From Eubacteriales bacterium (lineage in GTDB: Bacteria > Bacillota > Clostridia > Oscillospirales > Oscillospiraceae), in NCBI GenBank assembly GCA_030529725.1, contig JAUMWI010000001.1:1-64000 (forward strand): a stretch of 64,000 nucleotides of DNA, written 5' to 3'. The notes under the pieces were generated by a model, which saw nothing but the letters and a program-made list of their open reading frames with translations, was not told where the DNA came from and made no database searches. Of the stretch, positions 35,235-45,360 are shown piece by piece; the stretch's first letter is position 1; the number at the start of each line of letters is the position of its first letter. The translations under genes were made by a program, and so were the position numbers.

Positions 35235-35969
35235 ATGTCCGGTCATTCCAAGTGGCACAATATCCAAAAGACGAAGGGCGCGGCTGACGCGAAGCGCAGT
35301 GCGGCGTTTACCAAGATCGCAAAGGAAATCATCGTTGCGGTCAAGCAGGGCGGCAGCGGCGATCCGAACAACAACTCCCGTCTTGCAACGGTCATTGCCA
35401 AGGCAAAGGCTGCCAATATGCCCAATGACAACATCAAGCGCACTATTGACAAGGCACTCGGCTCCGGCAACACCGATAACTACGAGTCCGTTACCTACGA
35501 AGGCTACGGCCCCGGCGGCATTGCCGTCATCGTGGAAGCTCTGACGGACAACCGTCAGCGTACTGCACCGGAAGTTCGCCACTACTTTGATAAGTACGGC
35601 AAGGGTATGGGCGCACAGGGCTGCGTGAGCTGGTCGTTTGACAAGAAGGGCGTTATCATCATCGACAATGAGGATGGCGACTATGAAGAAGATGCCGTCA
35701 TGATGGATGCGCTCGATGCCGGTGCAGACGATTTTGAACCGGACGGTTCCATCTTTGAGATCACGACTTCTCCGGATGCGTTCAATGATGTCGTCAAGGC
35801 TCTCGAGGAGAAGGGATATGTGTTTGCCAGCGCCGAAATCTCCATGGTTCCGCAGACTTACGTCACGCTCTCGAGCGACGAAGACGTGAAGAACATGGAA
35901 AAGCTTCTTGACTTCCTGGACGACAACGAGGACGTTCAGAACGTGTGGCACAACTGGGAGCAGGACTAA
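35235..35969 (+). CDS. YebC/PmpR family transcription or translation factor
   Basis: A 244-aa three-domain protein starting MSGHSKWHNIQKTKGAADAK and containing RLATVIAKAKAANMPNDNI and YEGYGPGGIAVIVE. YebC-type proteins have been described as DNA-binding regulators and more recently as factors relieving stalled ribosomes at proline stretches. The sequence is highly conserved. GGAG precedes the ATG. Terminator downstream. Confidence 0.93.
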   Translation: MSGHSKWHNIQKTKGAADAKRSAAFTKIAKEIIVAVKQGGSGDPNNNSRLATVIAKAKAANMPNDNIKRTIDKALGSGNTDNYESVTYEGYGPGGIAVIVEALTDNRQRTAPEVRHYFDKYGKGMGAQGCVSWSFDKKGVIIIDNEDGDYEEDAVMMDALDAGADDFEPDGSIFEITTSPDAFNDVVKALEEKGYVFASAEISMVPQTYVTLSSDEDVKNMEKLLDFLDDNEDVQNVWHNWEQD

Positions 35970-36011
35970 GACCGGATAAGACGGTAACGCAATAAAATAA
36001 ACATTCAGAAG

Positions 36012-36065
36012 AGATCGAGCTGAGATAGGCAGTGGATTCTGCCGTAGATTTGCTCGGTCTTTTTT
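36012..36065 (+). terminator. Terminator of the yebC-like gene
   Basis: AGATCGAGC (36012-36020) pairs with GCTCGGTCT (36052-36060), inner GGCAG/CTGCC stem, then a T-run. Confidence 0.8.
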
Positions 36066-36138
36066 GTTGCAAATGCCATTATCCCTGGGGGAGTAGACAG
36101 GTATTTATTTAACAGATGGCTGAAAAAATTGGACTATC

Positions 36139-36168
36139 TTGACTTTCCGGCAATGTGAGTGCTATGAT
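36139..36168 (+). promoter_or_regulatory. Promoter of the ECF S-component gene
   Basis: TTGACT (36139-36144), 18 nt, TATGAT (36163-36168). It predicts a leader of about 200 nt before the ATG at 36373. Confidence 0.6.
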
Positions 36169-36174
36169 GTGCAG

Positions 36175-36372
36175 GAAATCTGTAAATACTATTTTTTACC
36201 TTTTCATCATTTCTTTTTTTTACTGAACTTACCGATTTCGCAGGAAAATCTGCGCAGGATAAAAGTGAGGGGAAGACCTTTCCTTTGAACGCGCAGAAAA
36301 AAACTTGGGAGCGGAACGGTAGGTCTCCGGCTCTCACTGTACTTCCTTTGAAAAAGGAAGAAAGGAGAAAAA
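36175..36372 (+). promoter_or_regulatory. Structured 5' leader, possible unassigned riboswitch
   Basis: About 200 nt with several stems: CGCAG/CTGCG near 36239-36254, a two-part long stem AGTGAG + AGACCT with AGGTCT + CTCACT (about 36264-36342), and CTTCCTTT/AAGGAAG just before the AAAGGAG ribosome site (36349-36361). I find no TPP, FMN, cobalamin, folate or preQ1 consensus core. Its position before a vitamin-type transporter makes ligand control plausible. Confidence 0.5.
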
Positions 36373-36957
36373 ATGAAACAGCTTGACACAAAAAAAATCG
36401 TAGGATTAAGCATCTTTACCGCAATCGTTGTGGTTCTCCAGCTGATGGGCAGCTTCATCCATTTCGGTATGTTCTCTATCTCGCTCGTGCTTGTGCCGAT
36501 CGTCGTGGGTGCTGCGCTCTATGGCGCGGCCTCCGGCGCGTGGCTCGGCTTCGTCTTTGCCATCGTCGTGCTGATCTCCGGCGACGCGGCGGCGTTTCTC
36601 GTTGTCAACCCGCTCGGCACGATCCTCACAGTCATCAGTAAGGGCGTGCTGTGCGGACTTGTTGCGGGACTTGTCTACAACGCACTCAAAGAGAAGAAGG
36701 ACTCTGCCGCCGTGATGGCGTCCGCTGTCATCTGTCCCGTGGTCAACACGGGCGTGTTCCTCATCGGCTGCGTGCTGTTCTTTATGAAAGAGCCGCTGAC
36801 CGGCTGGGCGCAGGCACTCGGCTTTGGGGACGATGTGGTGAAGTATATGTTCCTCGGTCTCGCGGGCGGCAACTTCGTCTTTGAGCTGCTTTTCAACGTG
36901 GCGCTTTCGCCCGTGATCGTGAGGCTCATCAAGCTCGGCAAGAGCAGAATTCGGTAA
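36373..36957 (+). CDS. ECF transporter S component, substrate unknown
   Basis: A 194-aa protein with about six membrane helices and the S-component pattern LVLVPIVVGAALYGAASGAWLGFVFAIVVLISGD followed by NPLGTILTVISKGVLCGLVAGLVY. The N-terminus MKQLDTKKIVGLSIFTAIVVVLQ matches the segment that docks on EcfT. The general ECF fold is clear, but residues specific to RibU, ThiT, BioY or FolT are not. The shared EcfAAT module is elsewhere. The gene has its own promoter, leader and terminator. Confidence 0.85.
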   Translation: MKQLDTKKIVGLSIFTAIVVVLQLMGSFIHFGMFSISLVLVPIVVGAALYGAASGAWLGFVFAIVVLISGDAAAFLVVNPLGTILTVISKGVLCGLVAGLVYNALKEKKDSAAVMASAVICPVVNTGVFLIGCVLFFMKEPLTGWAQALGFGDDVVKYMFLGLAGGNFVFELLFNVALSPVIVRLIKLGKSRIR

Positions 36958-36964
36958 CACGCAG

Positions 36965-36993
36965 ACAGGTCGGTAAACCGCCGACCTGTTTTT
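36965..36993 (+). terminator. Terminator of the ECF S-component gene
   Basis: ACAGGTCGG (36965-36973) pairs with CCGACCTGT (36981-36989), followed by T5. Confidence 0.85.
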
Positions 36994-37004
36994 CTTGTTA
37001 AATT

Positions 37005-37032
37005 ATTGTACAAAAGATTTGCTTTGTACAAT
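37005..37032. promoter_or_regulatory. Inverted-repeat operator overlapping a promoter for the XRE gene
   Basis: ATTGTACAAA (37005-37014) and TTTGTACAAT (37023-37032) form a perfect 10-bp inverted repeat with an 8-nt spacer. The repeats themselves provide TTGTAC as -35 and TACAAT as -10 with a 15-nt spacer, 137 nt before the XRE start. Confidence 0.6.
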
Positions 37033-37169
37033 GATAAATTGACTGTGCACGAGATGGAGAAAGGAAAAGGGGACTGTTCGGTAGAAAAAGCGGTGCAGAC
37101 AAGTAATTCTACGGTCAGTCGGTTGCTTTTTCCGCCGATTTTCGCTTTAATAAAGGCGAGGTGACACCT

Positions 37170-38249
37170 ATGACTATGGACAAAGAGAGCTTTGGCGCAG
37201 CGCTCGCCGAGCATCGAAAGAAGCAGGGCATGACACAGCGGCAGCTGGCGGACAAGCTGAACGTGACCGACAAAGCGGTGAGCAAGTGGGAGCGCGGGCT
37301 CAGCTACCCCGACGTGACGCTCCTGGAACCGCTTGCCGACGCATTGTCCGTCAGCGTAGAGACGCTGCTGCGCTGTGAAGGTCCTGCACCGATCAGAAAG
37401 GACGAAACGATGCAGGAAGAACAAAAACAGCAGGAACCCATTCAAAACCTCGTCGAGCTGTCGAGCGAAAACCTAAAGCGCGAACGCAGACGATCAAAAA
37501 AGTGGATCGCCGCCGTCGCCGCGATTTTGATCGTGGTCACGATTGCCGGAAATCTGTATTACCGCGCGGAGCAAAAGCACATTCACCGCGTGGAGAATAT
37601 GGGCACCGTGATGTTGGTGGAAAAGGACGGAACTGACACCTATCTCTATGTCGAGTCTTTGGACAGGGAGCATATGCTCAAGCTCAAAGGAACAGAGGAT
37701 TTTGACCGCTCGGCGCGTTTGCAGATGCATGGGCTTCGGTCGGATGATGGTTTTACCATGCAGGTACGCACGTCCGACTCGCTCCCGTATTACCGTATGG
37801 TCTACGACTGGGACGACAGAACGTATGAGGGCACGATCTCGGAGTGCAGCGGTGTTGTAGCATACTATGCGTGGGAGGATCTGTACGGCGCGGACTGCAA
37901 AATCGACAAGCAGCATACGGATGGCGTAAAGCTCGACGCGCCGCTGTGGCATTATGACGAGACCTATTGCATGACGAGCGAGAATACGATCCGGTTTTAT
38001 ACGTATCTGCCGGAACTGGATCAGTATTACCGGAATGATCTCAATGTCGGCAGACCTTGGCGTGTGGCAAGCTTCCGTAAGGACGAGGTGATCGACTGGC
38101 AGAGCATTGACTGCGACTGTGACGGAGAACTGGAACTGATCGTTCACACGCGCTGGTCGGAGACACCGTATGCGCTTTATGACGAGCCGTGGGGCAGAGT
38201 AACACAATTTTTGTCCGAGGCAGAATATCTAAAACTGACAGCAGAATAA
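37170..38249 (+). CDS. XRE-family regulator with membrane anchor and extracytoplasmic domain
   Basis: A 359-aa protein. Residues about 8-62 form a helix-turn-helix domain (LAEHRKKQGMTQRQLADKLNVTDKAVSKWERG), followed by an acidic/Gln linker, a single membrane helix (about 109-128, KWIAAVAAILIVVTIAGNLYY) and a C-terminal domain of about 230 residues of unknown fold with many Tyr and Asp residues. The topology suggests a one-component sensor in which the outside domain controls DNA binding. ATG at 37170 is favoured by GGCGAGG. An inverted repeat upstream is a candidate self-operator. Confidence 0.8.
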   Translation: MTMDKESFGAALAEHRKKQGMTQRQLADKLNVTDKAVSKWERGLSYPDVTLLEPLADALSVSVETLLRCEGPAPIRKDETMQEEQKQQEPIQNLVELSSENLKRERRRSKKWIAAVAAILIVVTIAGNLYYRAEQKHIHRVENMGTVMLVEKDGTDTYLYVESLDREHMLKLKGTEDFDRSARLQMHGLRSDDGFTMQVRTSDSLPYYRMVYDWDDRTYEGTISECSGVVAYYAWEDLYGADCKIDKQHTDGVKLDAPLWHYDETYCMTSENTIRFYTYLPELDQYYRNDLNVGRPWRVASFRKDEVIDWQSIDCDCDGELELIVHTRWSETPYALYDEPWGRVTQFLSEAEYLKLTAE

Positions 38250-38252
38250 AAA

Positions 38253-38284
38253 GGAAAAGGCAGCGCGTTTGCGCTGCCTTTTCC
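38253..38284 (+). terminator. Terminator-like hairpin between the XRE gene and rnpB
   Basis: GGAAAAGGCAGCGC (38253-38266) pairs with GCGCTGCCTTTTCC (38271-38284). It is symmetrical and may serve both the XRE gene and convergent rnpB. Confidence 0.7.
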
Positions 38285-38291
38285 GTATCGA

Positions 38292-38638
38292 ACGAGCAAA
38301 ACTGTAAGCCGGGTTCTGTATCTGACAGTCATCTATCTTGGCGCACCGTTGCCGATACGCTCCAGCCACCTCGGGAGCGGCCGGGCAAGCCTATTGCTCC
38401 CATAGCGGTGTTGCTCCGGATAGAGTTTACAGCGATGGACACTTTTACGCGCCATCGGGTGAGCTCTTACCTCGCCTTTCCACCCTTACCTTATCTTGCG
38501 ACAAGGCGGTATCTCTCTGTTGCACTTTTCCTAAGATCGCTCTCGGCGGGCGTTACCCGTTATCCTTGCCCTGTGGAGCCCGGACTTTCCTCATGTACGA
38601 CCTTTCGGTCTGCACACGCGACTGTCTGTTTTACTCGC
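38292..38638 (-). ncRNA. rnpB: RNase P RNA, type A
   Basis: On the reverse strand the RNA has the universal elements GAGGAAAGTCCGGGCTCC near its 5' end and ACAGAACCCGGCTTACAG at its 3' end. The first helix is closed by CGAGTAAAAC near 38628-38637 and GTTTTGCTCG near 38292-38302. Length is about 347 nt. It is the catalytic RNA that trims tRNA 5' ends. A reverse-strand promoter sits just upstream, and terminal positions are approximate. Confidence 0.93.
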
Positions 38639-38645
38639 AAAAGGT

Positions 38646-38675
38646 ATTTTAGCCCAAATAACGTCAAATTGTCAA
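38646..38675 (-). promoter_or_regulatory. sigma-A promoter of rnpB
   Basis: On the reverse strand TTGACA (complement of 38670-38675), 18 nt, TAAAAT (complement of 38646-38651). The predicted start near 38639 coincides with the first P1 base. Confidence 0.75.
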
Positions 38676-38700
38676 GGGAAAGAAAAATTTACCGGCCGCG

Positions 38701-38729
38701 TTGCTATTTATTTCTGATTGCGCTATACT
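38701..38729 (+). promoter_or_regulatory. sigma-A promoter of murD
   Basis: TTGCTA (38701-38706), 17 nt, TATACT (38724-38729), 40 nt upstream of murD, diverging from rnpB. Confidence 0.65.
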
Positions 38730-38769
38730 ATACTGGTAAGAAAATCATTACGGAAAGGAAGCTTCTGCC

Positions 38770-40146
38770 ATGACAATCGGGGATTATCTCCGTTCACTCA
38801 AGGGAAAGACTGTTGCTGTACTCGGCATCGGAGTTTCCAACACACCGCTTATTACGCTGCTTTGTAAGCATGGAATCAGAACCATTGCCTGCGATAAAAA
38901 GAGCCGCACCGCCCTCGGGGAAACGGCAGCAGAACTCGAAACGATGGGGGCAGAGCTTCATTTGGGAGAACGCTATCTTGATGACCTTTCAGTCGATGTG
39001 ATCTTCCGCACGCCGGGAATGCGTCCCGACGTGCCGCAGCTGACGGCTGCACGCGAGCAGGGAAGTGTCATCACCTCAGAAATGGAAGTTTTCTTTGAGG
39101 TTTGTCCCTGCATGACGATCGGCGTGACCGGCAGTGACGGAAAGACAACAACCACAAGCATTATTGCCGAAATACTCAAAGCCGCAGGGAAAGCGGTCTG
39201 GCTTGGCGGTAACATCGGGCATCCTTTGCTCTGCGACGTGGAGAAAATGACGAAGGACGATGTTGTGGTGGTCGAGCTGTCCTCGTTCCAGCTGCAGGAC
39301 ATGACGCGCTCGCCGCATATCGCGGTGGTGACGAATCTTGCGCCCAACCATCTGGATTGGCACACAGGGATGGAAGAATACATTGCAGCAAAGAAAAATA
39401 TCTTTCTGCATCAAAGCAAGGACGATATTCTCATCCTCAACGCCGACAATGAAACATCTGCACCGCTTGCGCCCGAGGCAAAAGGCGAGGTGCGGTACTT
39501 CTCGCGCAAGAGAGAGATCGAAAACGGCGCGTTTTTGAGTGGTGGAACGGTATTCCACGCAGTGGACGGCAAAAGGCTTCCCGTTGTGGAGGAGAACCAC
39601 ATCAAGCTGCCGGGGCAGCACAACATTGAAAACTATATGGCAGCATTTTGTGTGCTGCGTGATCTGGTCGAGCCAAATATCATGGACGAGGTCGCTCGCA
39701 CCTTTTCGGGCGTTGAGCATCGCATTGAGCCGGTGCGCGAAGTGCGCGGCGTGAAGTGGTACAACGATTCCATCGCATCGAGTCCCACGCGCACGATTGC
39801 CGGACTGCGCGCATTTGACGATAAAGTGATCCTGATCGCCGGCGGATACGACAAGCATATTCCCTTTACACCGCTTGCACCGGAGATTATTGCGCATGTC
39901 AAGCTGCTCATTCTGTGCGGCGCGACTGCAGAGGCCATCGAGCAGGCGGTGAGAGACTGCCCGAACTATCACGGTTCGCCGGAGATCATCCGCTGCGGCA
40001 GTTTGCGAGAGTGTGTCGAGACCGCGAACGCACGCGCACAGCGCGGTGACATCGTGACGCTCTCACCGGCCTGCGCCGCCTTCGATCAGTTCCGCGACTT
40101 TATGGAGCGCGGCAGAGTGTTCAAGGAAATGGTGAATGCACTGTAA
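38770..40146 (+). CDS. murD: UDP-N-acetylmuramoyl-L-alanine--D-glutamate ligase
   Basis: A 458-aa Mur ligase adding D-glutamate in peptidoglycan precursor synthesis. The ATP loop is GVTGSDGKTTTTSIIAE near residue 118, with VVELSSFQLQDM, TNLAPNHLDWH and the C-terminal DSIASSPTRTIAGLRAF and LSPACAAFDQF motifs. It stands outside a dcw cluster. The next gene, yunB, has its own candidate promoter. Confidence 0.95.
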   Translation: MTIGDYLRSLKGKTVAVLGIGVSNTPLITLLCKHGIRTIACDKKSRTALGETAAELETMGAELHLGERYLDDLSVDVIFRTPGMRPDVPQLTAAREQGSVITSEMEVFFEVCPCMTIGVTGSDGKTTTTSIIAEILKAAGKAVWLGGNIGHPLLCDVEKMTKDDVVVVELSSFQLQDMTRSPHIAVVTNLAPNHLDWHTGMEEYIAAKKNIFLHQSKDDILILNADNETSAPLAPEAKGEVRYFSRKREIENGAFLSGGTVFHAVDGKRLPVVEENHIKLPGQHNIENYMAAFCVLRDLVEPNIMDEVARTFSGVEHRIEPVREVRGVKWYNDSIASSPTRTIAGLRAFDDKVILIAGGYDKHIPFTPLAPEIIAHVKLLILCGATAEAIEQAVRDCPNYHGSPEIIRCGSLRECVETANARAQRGDIVTLSPACAAFDQFRDFMERGRVFKEMVNAL

Positions 40147-40150
40147 AAAG

Positions 40151-40180
40151 GCATAGGGAAAAGCTGTCGGCGCATATCCT
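40151..40180 (+). promoter_or_regulatory. Candidate sigma-E promoter of yunB
   Basis: GCATAGG (40151-40157), 15 nt, CATATCCT (40173-40180), 16 nt before the yunB ATG. Motif likeness only; yunB is sigma-E dependent in B. subtilis. Confidence 0.4.
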
Positions 40181-40196
40181 GCCGTGAGGTGGGAAA

Positions 40197-42943
<2,747 letters not shown>

Positions 42944-42953
42944 GGAGAGAGCG

Positions 42954-43337
42954 ATGACGGAAGTGGTAGCTGCTCTGATTTGGAGCGGAGAAAAATTTAT
43001 GATCTGTCAGCGTCCGGCACACAAAGCGCGTGGACTTCTGTGGGAGTTTGTCGGCGGAAAAGTTGAAAGGGGCGAGACAGGGGAACAGGCACTGATCCGT
43101 GAGTGCCGCGAGGAGCTTGCGATAACCGTTAGACCGCTTGATATCTTTATGGACGTGGTGCACGAGTATCCGGATCTCACGATTCATCTGACACTTTTTA
43201 ATGCCTCGATCGCCGAGGGCATACCGCAGATGTTGGAGCATAATGATATCCGGTGGATTACGGTGGGGGAGATCGACGAATACCAGTTTTGTCCGGCGGA
43301 TGAAATGGTTTTATCCCGCCTGAGAGGTGGCAAGTGA
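42954..43337 (+). CDS. MutT-like Nudix (d)NTP pyrophosphohydrolase
   Basis: A 127-aa Nudix protein. The Nudix box GGKVERGETGEQAL-IRECREEL (residues about 39-60) is intact, and the N-terminus VVAALIWSGEKFMICQRPAHKARG matches the CTP/8-oxo-dGTP pyrophosphohydrolase group. It is 10 nt after ligA and overlaps the AlkD-like gene by one base (TGATG), so a DNA-maintenance operon is likely. The exact substrate is not evident. Confidence 0.88.
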   Translation: MTEVVAALIWSGEKFMICQRPAHKARGLLWEFVGGKVERGETGEQALIRECREELAITVRPLDIFMDVVHEYPDLTIHLTLFNASIAEGIPQMLEHNDIRWITVGEIDEYQFCPADEMVLSRLRGGK

Positions 43338-44020
43338 TGGATATTCATGAAGAAGTGCTGCAAAGACTCTTTGCTTTACAGGACCTGGAGTATAAAGATT
43401 TCCAAGCAAAGCTGATGCCGACAGTCCCTAAAGAAAGCATTATCGGCGTTCGCACACCGCTTTTGCGCAAGCTCGCAAAGGAATTTGCGAAGCGGGAGGA
43501 GATCGGTGCGTTTCTGGATACCCTACCGCATCACTATTACGATGAGAACAACCTGCACGGTTTCCTGCTCTGCGAGGACAGGGACTTTGCTCGTGTCGTT
43601 GAGCGGCTCGATGTCTTTTTGCCCTATGTTGACAACTGGGCAACCTGCGATCTGATGAGTCCGAAGGTGTTCAAACGGCACAGGGGCGAGCTTTTACCGC
43701 ACATTAAACGCTGGATCAGCTCCGATGCGGCCTATACCGTTCGGTTTGGGATAGAAATGCTTCAGTCGCACTATCTCGATGATGACTTTCTACCCGAATA
43801 CCTTTCGTTTGCGGTTGTGGAAAGCGAAGAGTATTATGTCAACATGATGGTTGCATGGTTTTTTGCAACCGCACTTGCCAAGCAGCACGATGCGGCTGTT
43901 GTTTATCTGGAGCAAAACTGCCTGCCGCAGTGGACGCACAACAAAACCATTCAGAAAGCGTTGGAGAGTTACCGTATTTCGGACGAACAGAAAGCGTATC
44001 TGCGTACGCTCAAGCGGTGA
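43337..44020 (+). CDS. AlkD-like DNA alkylation repair protein
   Basis: A 227-aa HEAT-repeat-like all-helical protein with MPTVPKESIIGVRTPLLRKLAKEF, DNWATCDLMSPKVFKRHRGELL and YYVNMMVAWFFATALAK, typical of the small AlkD-type clostridial group. AlkD relatives excise 3- and 7-alkylpurines without base flipping. The ATG at 43337 follows AGGTGG. It ends the ligA operon at a shared terminator. Confidence 0.85.
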   Translation: MDIHEEVLQRLFALQDLEYKDFQAKLMPTVPKESIIGVRTPLLRKLAKEFAKREEIGAFLDTLPHHYYDENNLHGFLLCEDRDFARVVERLDVFLPYVDNWATCDLMSPKVFKRHRGELLPHIKRWISSDAAYTVRFGIEMLQSHYLDDDFLPEYLSFAVVESEEYYVNMMVAWFFATALAKQHDAAVVYLEQNCLPQWTHNKTIQKALESYRISDEQKAYLRTLKR

Positions 44021-44046
44021 GGGAATGCAGGACTGAAAACAAGCGG

Positions 44047-44084
44047 AAAAAATGTGCCATGCGTCAAGCATGGCACATTTTTTT
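44047..44084. terminator. Bidirectional terminator between alkD-like and cotJC
   Basis: AAAAAATGTGCCATGC (44047-44062) pairs with GCATGGCACATTTTTT (44068-44083), with T-runs on both strands. Confidence 0.85.
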
Positions 44085-44091
44085 GCAGCAG

Positions 44092-44688
44092 TTATTTGTC
44101 AAAGCTCGGATTGATATAGTAAACATTTTTCTGATCCAGCTTTTCCCTTGCCAGACGAAGCCCTTCGCCGAAGCGCTGGAAGTGTACGATCTCACGGGCA
44201 CGCAGGAACTTGATGACATCGTTGACGTCAGGATCATCGGAAAGACGCAGAATGTTGTCGTAGGTTGTGCGCGCCTTCTGCTCGGCGGCAAGGTCCTCGG
44301 TGAGATCGGTGATGAGGTCACCCTTGGATTGCATTGTTGCCGCTGTCCAGGGCGTGCCGGACGCGAACTGCGGATAGATCCCCGTGGTGTGATCGACAAA
44401 GTAGGTGTCAAAACCGGCGGTCTTGATCTGATCCTCGGTCAGATTGCGCGTAAGCTGGTGGACGATCGTACCGACCATTTCCAGGTGTCCCAGTTCCTCT
44501 GTACCGATATCGGTCAGCAGACCCTTGAGTTCGGGGTAAGGCATGGAATAGCGCTGGGACAGGTATCGCAGCGATGCGCCGAGTTCTCCGTCCGGTCCGC
44601 CATACTGACTGATGATCACGGCCGCCAGCTTCGGATTGGGAGTGGTAATTCTGACGGGATACTGTAACTTTTTCTCATATACAAACAT
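44092..44688 (-). CDS. cotJC: Spore coat protein CotJC, manganese catalase-like
   Basis: A 198-aa protein of the Mn-catalase family. The N-terminus is FVYEKKLQYPVRI, and likely metal ligands appear in GGPDGELGASLRYLSQRY, EELGHLEMVGTIVHQL and AEQKARTTYDNIL (Glu and His of a four-helix bundle). In B. subtilis CotJC is an inner coat protein. The ATG at 44688 overlaps the stop of the upstream gene (TAATG), and GGAGGGG provides the ribosome site. Confidence 0.93.
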   Translation of the reverse strand: MFVYEKKLQYPVRITTPNPKLAAVIISQYGGPDGELGASLRYLSQRYSMPYPELKGLLTDIGTEELGHLEMVGTIVHQLTRNLTEDQIKTAGFDTYFVDHTTGIYPQFASGTPWTAATMQSKGDLITDLTEDLAAEQKARTTYDNILRLSDDPDVNDVIKFLRAREIVHFQRFGEGLRLAREKLDQKNVYYINPSFDK

Positions 44689-45191
44689 TATTGATTCCCC
44701 TCCAAATCCCAAGGCCAGGGATTATCCAGCCATTTGAAGCTGCCCGGCGTCAGATCGGTCTGCAGAAGCGGACCGTATAGTTCTTCATATCTTTCACGAC
44801 CCTCTCGGCCAAGCTTGATATAAGACCAATAGAGATTTAAAACCTCGGCATCGTTTGCATGCGTTGTAAGATAGAGTCCAAGCTCGTCGATCGCAAAATC
44901 GATCGCCATCAGCTCGGACAGCGCGGTGTTATTTGCCGGGAAACGGGTTTTCAGTTCCTTGTGGAAGGGAAGATACAGTCCGGGGAACAGCGTGCCGGCA
45001 TTCAATGCATCCTGCTGTGAAAAACGCTCAGGATTGTTCTCCTGCATCGGAACATAAGGAAATACCAGGGGAGCGCATTTGCCGGGCAAAGTACCACAGC
45101 CGGTTCCGCAAATACCCGATTGCGCAGTCTGACTGCTGCTCTGATTGCTCTGGTTGCTCTGACTGGTTTGAGAGGCTTTCGTAGATTCCAA
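44688..45191 (-). CDS. CotJA-CotJB fusion spore coat protein
   Basis: A 167-aa protein. After a Ser/Gln/Asn-rich head (residues 1-30), residues about 35-72 match CotJA (PGKCAPLVFPYVPMQ, then ALNAGTLFPGLYLPF), and residues about 85-165 match CotJB (LMAIDFAIDELGLYLTTHANDAEVL to LYGPLLQTD, ending WLDNPWPWDLEG). B. subtilis encodes these separately (82 and 87 aa). No stop, ribosome site or frameshift lies between them. I chose TTG at 45191 because AAGGAGG sits 7 nt upstream; the frame stays open further without another ribosome site. Confidence 0.85.
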   Translation of the reverse strand: MESTKASQTSQSNQSNQSSSQTAQSGICGTGCGTLPGKCAPLVFPYVPMQENNPERFSQQDALNAGTLFPGLYLPFHKELKTRFPANNTALSELMAIDFAIDELGLYLTTHANDAEVLNLYWSYIKLGREGRERYEELYGPLLQTDLTPGSFKWLDNPWPWDLEGNQ

Positions 45192-45212
45192 AGAAATTCC
45201 TCCTTGACGATA

Positions 45213-45231
45213 GTTGAGCGATCCGCTCAAC
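45213..45231. repeat. Palindrome in the cotJ leader
   Basis: GTTGAGCG / CGCTCAAC, perfect 8-bp arms with a 3-nt centre, 22 nt upstream of the cotJAB TTG start. It could be a leader hairpin or an operator. Confidence 0.5.
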
Positions 45232-45313
45232 CCATCATATGCGCGAGAAGAAAAATGGGAATCGGGACTTTTCTTTTTGTTCAATGTTTGATATAATCGA
45301 AATACAAGGACAA

Positions 45314-45343
45314 GACATATCCGAAGCATTTGCCTCATACCAT
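45314..45343 (+). promoter_or_regulatory. Candidate sigma-E promoter of cwlD
   Basis: GACATAT (45314-45320), 15 nt, CATACCAT (45336-45343). The start would fall near 45350, only about 11 nt before the GTG, so the leader is short. Confidence 0.45.
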
Positions 45344-45360
45344 TGGGGGGGTGAGGTAAC

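Noticed and set aside
36175..36372. Assignment of the ECF leader to TPP, FMN, cobalamin, folate or preQ1 riboswitches
   Set aside because: The conserved cores of these classes could not be found by eye, so the leader is left unassigned.
43334..43336. GTG start for the AlkD-like gene
   Set aside because: The ATG at 43337 overlaps the preceding stop in the usual TGATG way and is better spaced from AGGTGG.
43855..44667. 270-codon forward frame overlapping the alkD-like and cotJC genes
   Set aside because: Crosses a bidirectional terminator and lies antisense to cotJC; composition is not protein-like.
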